Assembly (NCBI GenBank): GCA_964486295.1
Contig: CAZAMF010000011.1
Span: forward strand, 1-64,000
Origin: CALBZG01 sp964486295
Lineage (GTDB): Bacteria > Bacillota > Clostridia > Peptostreptococcales > Anaerovoracaceae
Direction: 5' to 3'
Length of the DNA: 64,000 bases
Below the pieces are notes generated by a model, which had not been told where the DNA came from, did no database searches, and saw only the letters and a list, made by a program, of their open reading frames with translations. Positions within the stretch are counted from its first letter, which is position 1. Every line of letters starts with the position of its first letter. The translations under genes and the position numbers were made by a program. This document shows positions 45,889 to 52,741 of the stretch, one piece after another.

Positions 45889-46083
45889 TTATGTCAGTTT
45901 TTCACTTAAATACGTGTTTAGTATTCCCTCATAAATCTCATCGGTCAGTTCTTCGTCAGATAGAGGCTTTCTGCCTCCAATCCCGAGTTTTTTATCCAGC
46001 ATTTTATCAATGTGGGTCAAAGTTTTCTTTTGGTCAAATCCTAAGTCAATTATTCTTTTTAATAGATCAAGTGTGGTTTTCAT
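45889..46083 (-). CDS. Hypothetical 64-residue protein
   Basis: A 64-residue protein from the ATG at 46083, preceded by AGAGGA. It is helical and highly charged (KRIIDLGFDQKKTLTHIDKM, then SDEELTDEIYEGILN), without signal peptide or membrane span. No family is recognised. Its transcript appears to start near 46192 from an extended -10 box (TGATACAAT on the minus strand, 46199-46207) and must cross an intrinsic terminator at 46124-46157 before reaching it. Confidence 0.55.
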   Translation of the reverse strand: MKTTLDLLKRIIDLGFDQKKTLTHIDKMLDKKLGIGGRKPLSDEELTDEIYEGILNTYLSEKLT

Positions 46084-46123
46084 ATTTTCCTCTTTCTTTA
46101 GGTGGACCATAATCAGCTATATA

Positions 46124-46157
46124 TAATAAAAACTCTTGCATAAAAATCACAAGAGTT
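46124..46157 (-). terminator. Intrinsic terminator in the leader of the small minus-strand genes
   Basis: On the minus strand AACTCTTG (from 46157) pairs with CAAGAGTT, and a run of T follows. It lies between the candidate promoter and the 64-residue gene, so it looks like an attenuator rather than an end-of-operon signal. Confidence 0.6.
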
Positions 46158-46394
46158 AACGGTATCTTATGTTCTATTGGGCACTTTTTTACTTTTTTAT
46201 TGTATCATAAAATAAAAGATAATGCTATATTATCTGCAATAAATTATTTATCAATCTTGAACCATTGATTCCATATGGCCAATAGTAATGGCCGCCTTCA
46301 TAAAATTCTGCTTATATATGATGACAAATGGCTATATATCATATATGATTCATTCGGACCATTACATCGATTTATGAGAAGGGAGATGTTGTTC

Positions 46395-47114
46395 TTGAAA
46401 GCATATAGAAAATATTCGTTAATTTTTCTGACTGTTGCGGCGTTGGTTTTTTCAACATCAGTTATGTCCTTCGGATTACCGGGGCAGGCCGCCGACCAAG
46501 CTGACCAAAACGCTCAGGTCCCGGTAAAAGTTATTGAGATTTCAGATGACCTCACTCAAGTTGTGATCACACACTATGCAAAACCCACGAATCCGCCTAA
46601 ACCAAGCGGCGACTCTGGTGGTTATAAGTTGGCCGGATGGTATTTAAGCGACGCTATTACATTTTCATTGGATCAGTCAATGTCAGGCTACGACAGTGAT
46701 TTTACATCAGCATCTCAAGAGTGGGACCATAACACACAAAAGTCATTATTCACACAGACAGCATCCGGAGGCTATGCAAGCGCCTCAATTGATGGAATGA
46801 ATTCCGTCTTCTTCGCAGACCTCAGTGCCGGTGTGATCGCAGTGACTTATGTCTGGTATGATCCACAGACAGACATTCTGCTTGAGAGCGACATGGCATT
46901 CAATACGGACTTCCAATGGGGCGACTCACCAACTGAAATGAATTTCCTTAACATAGCGACCCACGAACTGGGGCATGTTTGCGGGCTATCTGACCTGTAT
47001 GGTAAGAAATTTTTTCAATTGACCATGTACGGATATTCATGGGAAGGGGATACGTCAAAAATTGATCTGGCGACAGGAGATATCAGCGGACTGCTAAAAA
47101 TATACGGAGAGTAG
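46395..47114 (+). CDS. Secreted metzincin-type zinc protease
   Basis: A protein of 239 residues if TTG at 46395 is the start, 10 nt after GGGAG; ATG 46386 is too close to that site, and the longer upstream frame would bury the signal peptide. Residues 1-30 form a signal peptide (KAYRKYSLIFLTVAALVFS). The catalytic motif is ATHELGHVCGLSDLYG: HExxHxxGxxD, with Asp where matrixins have the third His. A Met-turn candidate LTMYGYS follows 16 residues later. The preceding domain is Ser/Asp/Thr rich. It should act outside the cell. Confidence 0.78.
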   Translation: MKAYRKYSLIFLTVAALVFSTSVMSFGLPGQAADQADQNAQVPVKVIEISDDLTQVVITHYAKPTNPPKPSGDSGGYKLAGWYLSDAITFSLDQSMSGYDSDFTSASQEWDHNTQKSLFTQTASGGYASASIDGMNSVFFADLSAGVIAVTYVWYDPQTDILLESDMAFNTDFQWGDSPTEMNFLNIATHELGHVCGLSDLYGKKFFQLTMYGYSWEGDTSKIDLATGDISGLLKIYGE

Positions 47115-47186
47115 AAATTGCAGGCTGAAATAAAATATCCTCGAGATAAGATTCAATTTATATAACCAGCAAAACCATTTAATTTC

Positions 47187-47218
47187 AAGGCTTTCAGACA
47201 TTTATGAAAGCCTTTTTC
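47187..47218 (+). terminator. Terminator after the protease gene
   Basis: AAGGCTTTCA pairs with TGAAAGCCTT across GACATTTA and runs into TTTCC. The left arm is nearly identical to that of the terminator at 49607. Confidence 0.85.
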
Positions 47219-47368
47219 CATATTGTTTGACCTATGGATAGACGGTTCAATGAAAAGCTTCTTTGCGGCATCTCGAAACAGGTATATTTAAAAATATTTT
47301 TGAGGAAGCCGTAAAAAGATGCGATAAAACGGACGTTTCGATTGTTATTATAATAAAGGGATAAGGAC

Positions 47369-47959
47369 ATGATATTCAACGGATATAAATTACCGCCAAA
47401 CAAAAAAGATAAAAATCACCGGGACAAAATCATTGTCGATGAAAAAATATTTGAGAAAATTGCCGACAACGATATGGCGGCGTTCGAGGAATTTTATCAG
47501 ATGACAGAACGTAGTGTATATGCCTACCTTCTCTCAATAGTCAAGAATCATGATATCGCGCTGGATCTTGTACAGGATACCTACCTTAAAATCGGCAGTG
47601 CCGCGCATTTATATCAACCAATGGGAAAGCCCATGGCTTGGGTCTATACGATCGCTAAAAATCTTGCAATGACAAGACTGCAATCAGAAAAGAGGACCGG
47701 AAATGCATTGCCGGAGGATATAGAAAACAAAATGTCAATCTCCTGGATCGAAAACATGGAAGACCGGCATGTGCTGCAGATGGCATTAAAAGTATTGGAT
47801 GAGGAAGAAGCCGAGATCATCCTGCTCCATGCGGTTTCTGATTATACATTTCTGGAAATATCAAGAAGCTTAGGCAAGCCGCTGTCCACGGTACTGTCGA
47901 AAAACCAGCGTGGCTTAAAGAAATTGAGAAAATATTTGTCTGAAAAGGAGGTGCTGTGA
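47369..47959 (+). CDS. ECF-type RNA polymerase sigma factor
   Basis: The 196-residue protein has a sigma-70 region 2 (FEEFYQMTERSVYAYLLSIV, DIALDLVQDTYLKI, AWVYTIAKNLAMTRL) and a region 4 helix-turn-helix (DEEEAEIILLHAVSDYTFLE, ISRSLGKPLSTV). AAAGGG precedes the ATG. The neighbouring RsgI-like anti-sigma gene overlaps its stop codon region, a regular arrangement for a sigma factor and its inhibitor. It probably directs transcription of the downstream secreted protein and of itself, but I cannot define a shared promoter motif. Confidence 0.88.
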   Translation: MIFNGYKLPPNKKDKNHRDKIIVDEKIFEKIADNDMAAFEEFYQMTERSVYAYLLSIVKNHDIALDLVQDTYLKIGSAAHLYQPMGKPMAWVYTIAKNLAMTRLQSEKRTGNALPEDIENKMSISWIENMEDRHVLQMALKVLDEEEAEIILLHAVSDYTFLEISRSLGKPLSTVLSKNQRGLKKLRKYLSEKEVL

Positions 47960-48939
47960 TGAACAACAGAGAAATAATGGGATCCCTGAAGAGGTCCATA
48001 GATCTGGCGCCTTCTGTCGCATTTGAGGATTTGGCAAGGAACACTATGCCAAAGATGCCTGCCCATGACAGCATTACAACACAGACTGTTGATTTGCCAG
48101 TCCCCGTGAAGAGATCGCGTAACTGGGCACCGGCTTTATCACTCGCGGCGATGTTGATCGTGTTCGTATCCGGCTGGGCCATCGAATACAGATTTCCGGA
48201 TACGATTATAACGCTGGACGTTAATCCGAGTATAGAAATTTCTTTAAATAAGCAACATGAAGTTCTTTCGGTCAAAGCGCTTAATGATGATGCCGAAAAA
48301 ATCATTTTAACAATAGACGAAGAAAATAATGATCTTGAAATCACCTGCCAGGAATTGATCAACGTAATGATAGACGAAGAATACCTTACTGAAACAAAGA
48401 ATGTAGTGCTGGCCACTGTTGAAAATAACAATATTGAAAAAGCGACAAAAACAGCAGAAGAAGTGGCTGATATCATTCAGAACAGCCTGATTTCAAAAAA
48501 CATCAGCCCTGTTATTATTTTGCAGCATGATAAGATAAATCAAGACGATCGTGATTTTGCTGCGGAATACGGTGTATCCTCCGGCAAGATAAGATTAATA
48601 AAGGAAATCAGTACAGAGGATCAATCAAAATCGATAAAGGAACTTTCTCAAATGTCGGTCACCGACCTGTACCATTTGATGAAGCAGGACGTTCAGGATG
48701 ATATAGATGAAGATTCAGAAGACCTTAATGAAGCAGCCGAATCCAATGAATCAGAAAACAGCATTGAATCTGATGATGGCAACTATGGCGTTACAGTTGA
48801 AAATGATCAGATGGAAGAGCAAAAATCTGAAATCTATGATGATATGGAGGAATACGAAGAAAATGAAAACGACTCCGTTATCCGGATCGATGATTTGGAA
48901 GATACCGCTGAAGGAGACCGGGAAGAAACGGTCGACTGA
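47959..48939 (+). CDS. RsgI-like transmembrane anti-sigma factor
   Basis: A protein of 326 residues from the ATG at 47959 with AAGGAGG 8 nt before. The cytoplasmic part is about 60 residues. One membrane span follows (about 57-75; WAPALSLAAMLIVFVSGWAI). Immediately after is the RsgI middle-domain hallmark TLDVNPSIEISLNKQHEVLSV and related segments to about residue 215. The last 90 residues outside the cell are very acidic (EDSEDLNEAAESNESENS, DDMEEYEENENDS). It is expected to hold the sigma factor at the membrane until an external signal is sensed; no sugar-binding module is attached. Confidence 0.82.
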   Translation: MNNREIMGSLKRSIDLAPSVAFEDLARNTMPKMPAHDSITTQTVDLPVPVKRSRNWAPALSLAAMLIVFVSGWAIEYRFPDTIITLDVNPSIEISLNKQHEVLSVKALNDDAEKIILTIDEENNDLEITCQELINVMIDEEYLTETKNVVLATVENNNIEKATKTAEEVADIIQNSLISKNISPVIILQHDKINQDDRDFAAEYGVSSGKIRLIKEISTEDQSKSIKELSQMSVTDLYHLMKQDVQDDIDEDSEDLNEAAESNESENSIESDDGNYGVTVENDQMEEQKSEIYDDMEEYEENENDSVIRIDDLEDTAEGDREETVD

Positions 48940-49032
48940 ACCGACAAGTTAAAGGGATCAAACATTTCCAAAGGAAATGCTTGAATATAGCAAGCAGTAA
49001 AAACCGATTAATTGTGAAAGGAGGAAGTAAAA

Positions 49033-49539
49033 ATGAGAAGAAAATTTTTAATAATCATTGCTTTGTGCGTTCTTGCCCTTGGTAGCACTGTCGCGGCTTA
49101 TGCAACGGCACCTGATATGGCGCCGGGGTTTATAAGGGGTACGGTGCAGACGCTCTTTGGAGATCCGGCGGATACGAATGATAGTGAAATAGCCGATGAT
49201 CAGACCATCGATGAAGGTGAGCAGGCTATCGAGGATGACCAGGATATCGATATTGATGACAATCAGATCATTGATGATTCGGATTGCGATGACGATCAGA
49301 TCATTGATGATTCGGACTGCGATGACGATCAGACCATCGATGATGACCAGGATATCGACGACGATGATGATCAGAATATTGAAGATGATCAGGATGTCGA
49401 CGATGATGATCAGATTGGAAACGGTAATACCGAAGACGATTTAGACTGCGATGACGACACTGATGATCTGGATGATGACGACGAAGCAACCGACGATGAT
49501 AATGAAGAGGATGATGAAGTTGACTCATTGGAAGATTAG
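49033..49539 (+). CDS. Secreted Asp-rich repeat protein
   Basis: The 168-residue protein has a clear signal peptide (MRRKFLIIIALCVLALGS, cleavage near AYATA). By my count about 71 of the 143 mature residues are Asp or Glu, with a single Arg and no Lys. Repeats of the type DDDQ(T/I/N)I(D/E)DD run through it, and an 11-residue unit QIIDDSDCDDD occurs twice in tandem, encoded by a 33-bp repeat at 49264-49329. It has three Cys. No EF-hand pattern is evident, but calcium or metal binding is plausible. The 93-nt gap after the anti-sigma gene holds two hairpins (48964-48980, 48980-48996) without T runs. Confidence 0.72.
   Translation: MRRKFLIIIALCVLALGSTVAAYATAPDMAPGFIRGTVQTLFGDPADTNDSEIADDQTIDEGEQAIEDDQDIDIDDNQIIDDSDCDDDQIIDDSDCDDDQTIDDDQDIDDDDDQNIEDDQDVDDDDQIGNGNTEDDLDCDDDTDDLDDDDEATDDDNEEDDEVDSLED
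49264..49329 (+). repeat. 33-bp tandem repeat, two copies, within the Asp-rich gene
   Basis: Copies at 49264-49296 and 49297-49329 differ by a single synonymous T/C change. They encode QIIDDSDCDDD twice. Confidence 0.9.
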
Positions 49540-49606
49540 TGAGATCAATTTAATGCAGACAGCTTAACGGAAGCAGGAGACGCTATCCCTGCAACCATCC
49601 AGAACC

Positions 49607-49638
49607 AAGGCTTTCAGAGATTTCTGAGAGCCTTTTTT
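49607..49638 (+). terminator. Terminator after the Asp-rich gene
   Basis: AAGGCTTTCAGAGA pairs with TTTCTGAGAGCCTT and is followed by TTTT. Confidence 0.85.
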
Positions 49639-49705
49639 ATGGGGAAATCAAAAACAGCCCAACTGTTATTCAACTTTCTATGACCGCCCTTATTTAATAT
49701 TTTAT

Positions 49706-49735
49706 TTGCATATTAACATTAATCCATGCTAATAT
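49706..49735 (+). promoter_or_regulatory. Promoter of the MOSC gene
   Basis: TTGCAT (49706-49711) and TAATAT (49730-49735), 18 bp apart. Confidence 0.6.
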
Positions 49736-49743
49736 CGAATATA

Positions 49744-49760
49744 CCTATAAGAAAGATAGG
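49744..49760 (+). promoter_or_regulatory. Operator-like element, copy 1 (upstream of the MOSC gene)
   Basis: CCTATAAGAAAGATAGG is an interrupted inverted repeat (CCTAT, AAGAAAG, ATAGG). The same centre and arms recur at 50323-50339 before metY. It begins about 9 nt after the -10 box, so a bound protein would block initiation. The Rrf2 regulator encoded at 52742 is the obvious candidate. Confidence 0.65.
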
Positions 49761-49805
49761 CAATTTGACAATTGTTGAGATAATCAAGAAATAAGGAGGG
49801 TTAGG

Positions 49806-50246
49806 ATGGCAGAGGTACTAGCTGTTTGCATAAGCGAAGAAAAAGGTGTGAGTAAACATACGGTAGATGAAATTTTTGTTCAAAATGAGTTGGGAGTCCA
49901 GGGGGATGCCCATTCAGGCAACTGGCACAGACAGATCAGTTTACTCGGCGAAGAGAGTGTGGATAAAGTGAGGCATCTGCTGCCGCAGATCACAGCAGGC
50001 GCTTTTGCCGAAAATATTCTGACCAGGGGGATCACCCTTTATGAACTGCCGGTTGGAACGCAGCTTCGTGTGGGAGAGGCACTTTTGGAAGTAACACAGA
50101 TCGGAAAGGAATGTCATGCCGATTGTGCTATACGCCGTCAAACCGGCGATTGCGTCATGCCACGGGAAGGCGTATTTGCAATCGTTTTGGAAGAAGGACT
50201 AATACACCCCGGAGACAGCATTGAAATTGTCACCTCGTTCATCTGA
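49806..50246 (+). CDS. MOSC domain protein
   Basis: The 146-residue protein is a stand-alone MOSC domain, the fold shared with the C-terminus of molybdenum cofactor sulfurases. Conserved segments include VQGDAHSGNWHRQISLLGEES, GAFAENILTRGI, and the Cys region GKECHADCAIRRQTGDC with Cys in the position expected to carry persulfide. It probably transfers sulfur or makes N-hydroxylated or metal-cofactor adducts; the substrate is unknown. AAGGAGGG precedes the start. Its promoter carries the same operator as the metY-cysK operon, which links it to sulfur control. Confidence 0.88.
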   Translation: MAEVLAVCISEEKGVSKHTVDEIFVQNELGVQGDAHSGNWHRQISLLGEESVDKVRHLLPQITAGAFAENILTRGITLYELPVGTQLRVGEALLEVTQIGKECHADCAIRRQTGDCVMPREGVFAIVLEEGLIHPGDSIEIVTSFI

Positions 50247-50285
50247 TGATGCGGGGTGATATTTTTTAAAATATTTTTACGCGTA

Positions 50286-50314
50286 TTGACAAAATTGAGC
50301 GAGAGTAGTATTAT
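50286..50314 (+). promoter_or_regulatory. Promoter of the metY-cysK-rrf2 operon
   Basis: Perfect TTGACA (50286-50291), a 17-bp spacer and TATTAT (50309-50314). Predicted transcription start is near 50321. Confidence 0.8.
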
Positions 50315-50322
50315 CCTATTAA

Positions 50323-50339
50323 TCTACAAGAAAGGTAGG
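50323..50339 (+). promoter_or_regulatory. Operator-like element, copy 2 (metY leader)
   Basis: TCTACAAGAAAGGTAGG matches copy 1 at 49744-49760 in 14 of 17 positions, and the arm bases change together (CCTAT/ATAGG to TCTAC/GTAGG), which keeps most of the inverted repeat. It starts about 9 nt after the -10 box, exactly as copy 1 does. Confidence 0.65.
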
Positions 50340-50347
50340 TAAATAAA

Positions 50348-50413
50348 ATGACACTTATCTTCGGGAAGCTTTTAAGGTCAAATTTTCGTTTTGGTCGAAT
50401 GTGTCGATGTTAA
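50348..50413 (+). CDS. Putative 21-residue leader peptide ending Met-Cys-Arg-Cys
   Basis: A small frame in the metY leader encodes MTLIFGKLLRSNFRFGRMC followed by RC and a stop. An AGG-containing Shine-Dalgarno site (part of the operator) lies 8 nt before the ATG. The last four codons are ATG TGT CGA TGT. Codons 12-15 (TTTCGTTTT, 50384-50392) are complementary to GAAACGAAA at 50448-50456, which includes the start of the metY Shine-Dalgarno sequence. This layout suits a cysteine-sensing attenuator. It is too short for conventional gene finders and I know of no described homologue. Confidence 0.6.
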   Translation: MTLIFGKLLRSNFRFGRMCRC

Positions 50414-50466
50414 TTTGAAGCTAATATAGAACAAATTCAGATTAATTGAAACGAAAGGAAATCAAT

Positions 50467-51756
50467 ATGTCAAATAATCAATATAAATTTGAAACACTAC
50501 AGATCCATGTAGGGCAGGAAAATCCGGATCCCGCCACTGATGCGAGAGCGGTTCCGATCTATGCAACGACTTCATATGTGTTCCATGATTCTGCCCAGGC
50601 AGCAGGGCGTTTCGGCCTCACGGAGGGGGGTAATATATACACCCGCCTAATGAATCCCACATCGGATGTCTTTGAAAAGCGCATAGCGGCGCTGGAGGGA
50701 GGCGAAGGTGCACTGGCTACTGCTTCCGGCGCAGCGGCGATTACCTATGCTGTACAGAATATCGCAAAATCGGGCGACCACATCGTTTCTTCCGAAACAC
50801 TTTACGGCGGCACTTATAATCTCTTCGCCAATACTTTACAGGAATGGGGCATTGAAACAACCTTTGTTGACGGGGCGGATCCCGGGAATTTCGAAAAAGC
50901 AATCAGACCGAACACGAAAGCTATATTTCTTGAATCTCTGGGAAATCCAAACTCCGATATTATTGACCTCGAGCGGGTTTCGGAAATCGCACACAAAAAC
51001 GGGATTCCCGTTATCATCGATAATACATTCGCAACTCCGTATCTGTTTCGTCCAATCGAACACGGCGCTGACATCGTGGTGCACTCGGCGACTAAATTCA
51101 TCGGCGGTCACGGAACAGTGCTAGGGGGAGTCATTATTGACAGTGGAAAATTCGACTGGGCACAGAACGACAAATTCCCCGGGCTATCCAAACCGAACCC
51201 GTCCTATCATGGAATCATATTTACGGAAGCGGTGGGGAATCTGGCATACATTATAAAAATCCGAACGACATTGATGAGGGATACTGGAGCGGCCATCAGC
51301 CCATTCAATTCATTTTTACTTTTACAGGGATTGGAAACACTCTCGTTGCGTGTAGAGCGCCACGTGGAAAACGCGTTGAAAGTTGTATACTACCTTAGCA
51401 AACATCCACAGGTCGCGAAGGTCAACCACCCTTCACTGGAATCCGGAAAGACTAAGGAACTCTATGACAGATATTACTCGAAGGGCAGCGCATCGATTTT
51501 CACCTTTGAAATAAAAGGTTCCGAAGAACAGGCTAGAAAATTTACAGAATCCCTTGAGCTTTTCTCACTGCTGGCAAACGTCGCCGATGTAAAATCCCTT
51601 GTCATACATCCGGCTTCGACCACCCATTCGCAGATGAACTCTGAGGAAATGCTGCGGGCAGGCATAAAGCCTACAACCGTGAGACTCTCAATCGGCACAG
51701 AACATATTGATGACATTATTGCCGATCTTGAGCACGGTTTTGATTTAATAAAATAA
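50467..51756 (+). CDS. metY: O-acetylhomoserine sulfhydrylase
   Basis: A protein of 429 residues from the ATG at 50467, with AAAGGA 7 nt upstream. It is a PLP enzyme of the Cys/Met metabolism family. The opening FETLQIHVGQENPDPATDARAVP, the NIYTRLMNPT segment, the PLP-lysine motif HSATKFIGGHG and the C-terminal HPASTTHSQM fit MetY, which makes homocysteine from O-acetylhomoserine and sulfide. It is followed 18 nt later by cysK and shares the operon with an Rrf2 regulator. Confidence 0.94.
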   Translation: MSNNQYKFETLQIHVGQENPDPATDARAVPIYATTSYVFHDSAQAAGRFGLTEGGNIYTRLMNPTSDVFEKRIAALEGGEGALATASGAAAITYAVQNIAKSGDHIVSSETLYGGTYNLFANTLQEWGIETTFVDGADPGNFEKAIRPNTKAIFLESLGNPNSDIIDLERVSEIAHKNGIPVIIDNTFATPYLFRPIEHGADIVVHSATKFIGGHGTVLGGVIIDSGKFDWAQNDKFPGLSKPNPSYHGIIFTEAVGNLAYIIKIRTTLMRDTGAAISPFNSFLLLQGLETLSLRVERHVENALKVVYYLSKHPQVAKVNHPSLESGKTKELYDRYYSKGSASIFTFEIKGSEEQARKFTESLELFSLLANVADVKSLVIHPASTTHSQMNSEEMLRAGIKPTTVRLSIGTEHIDDIIADLEHGFDLIK

Positions 51757-51774
51757 GAAGGAGATAAAAATATT

Positions 51775-52707
51775 ATGTCAAGAATATATAAATCCGTTGA
51801 TCAGCTGATCGGCAGAACCCCGCTGGTAGAGCTGACAAATTTCGAAAAGGTTAACAATCTCAGAGCCACTATACTGGCAAAACTTGAGTATTTTAATCCC
51901 GGCGGCAGTGTCAAGGACAGAATCGCGAAAGCGATGATCGACGATGCGGAAGCAAAGGGACTGTTAAAAAAAGGCTCGGTCATCATTGAACCCACCAGCG
52001 GGAACACAGGCATAGGTCTCGCCTCGGTAGCTGCGGCAAGAGGGTACAGAATTATCATCACAATGCCGGAAACCATGTCCGTAGAACGAAGGACTTTAAT
52101 GAAAGCATACGGCGCTGAAATCGTTCTGACAGAGGGTTCGAAAGGGATGAAAGGGGCAATTGCTAAAGCCGAGGAGCTTGCAAAAGAAATTCCCGGCAGC
52201 TTTATACCGGGGCAATTTGTGAATCCGGCAAATCCTGCGGTTCATCGTGCGACAACAGGCCCGGAGATCTGGGAGGATACCGATGGAAAGGTGGATATTT
52301 TTGTGGCGGGAGTCGGAACAGGGGGCACGATCACGGGGGTTGGTGAATATCTGAAATCCCAAAATCCTGCGATAAGAATAGTAGCGGTTGAGCCTGCCGC
52401 ATCACCTGTTCTTACCACTGGCACAGCGGGAGTACACAAGATTCAGGGAATCGGCGCCGGCTTCGTACCGGAGGTCCTGAACACCAAAATATACGATGAG
52501 ATCATAACAGTTGAGAACGAAGCGGCTTTCGCTGCAGCGAAAGAAATCGGGAAAAGTGACGGCATACTGGTGGGCATATCATCCGGCGCTGCAGTCTGGG
52601 CTGCTGCAGAACTTTCCAGGAGACCTGAAAACAAAGACAAGGTCATCGTGGCTTTACTTGCGGACACCGGAGAGCGATATCTTTCCACGCCGTTGTTCGC
52701 AGACTGA
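51775..52707 (+). CDS. cysK: Cysteine synthase (O-acetylserine sulfhydrylase)
   Basis: The 310-residue PLP enzyme makes cysteine from O-acetylserine and sulfide. The PLP lysine lies in NPGGSVKDRIA, the substrate loop is EPTSGNTGIGLA and the phosphate loop GVGTGGTITGVGEYL. The C-terminal GISSGAAVWAA and DTGERYLST segments are typical of CysK type A. AAGGAG precedes the start. Confidence 0.96.
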   Translation: MSRIYKSVDQLIGRTPLVELTNFEKVNNLRATILAKLEYFNPGGSVKDRIAKAMIDDAEAKGLLKKGSVIIEPTSGNTGIGLASVAAARGYRIIITMPETMSVERRTLMKAYGAEIVLTEGSKGMKGAIAKAEELAKEIPGSFIPGQFVNPANPAVHRATTGPEIWEDTDGKVDIFVAGVGTGGTITGVGEYLKSQNPAIRIVAVEPAASPVLTTGTAGVHKIQGIGAGFVPEVLNTKIYDEIITVENEAAFAAAKEIGKSDGILVGISSGAAVWAAAELSRRPENKDKVIVALLADTGERYLSTPLFAD

Positions 52708-52741
52708 CTTGAATCAATTAGTTACTAGGAGGTATTGAACC

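Noticed and set aside
46275..46394. Longer N-terminus for the secreted protease.
   Set aside because: It would place 40 residues before the signal peptide; a Shine-Dalgarno site fits the TTG at 46395.
47349..47354. TATAAT as the promoter of the sigma factor gene.
   Set aside because: It is only 15 nt before the ATG, so the transcript would start inside the Shine-Dalgarno region; probably chance in AT-rich DNA.
49301..49528. Minus-strand frame encoding a His/Arg-rich protein.
   Set aside because: It is the antisense of the Asp-rich repeats (GAT/GAC codons read as ATC/GTC or CAT/CGT); no start signal.
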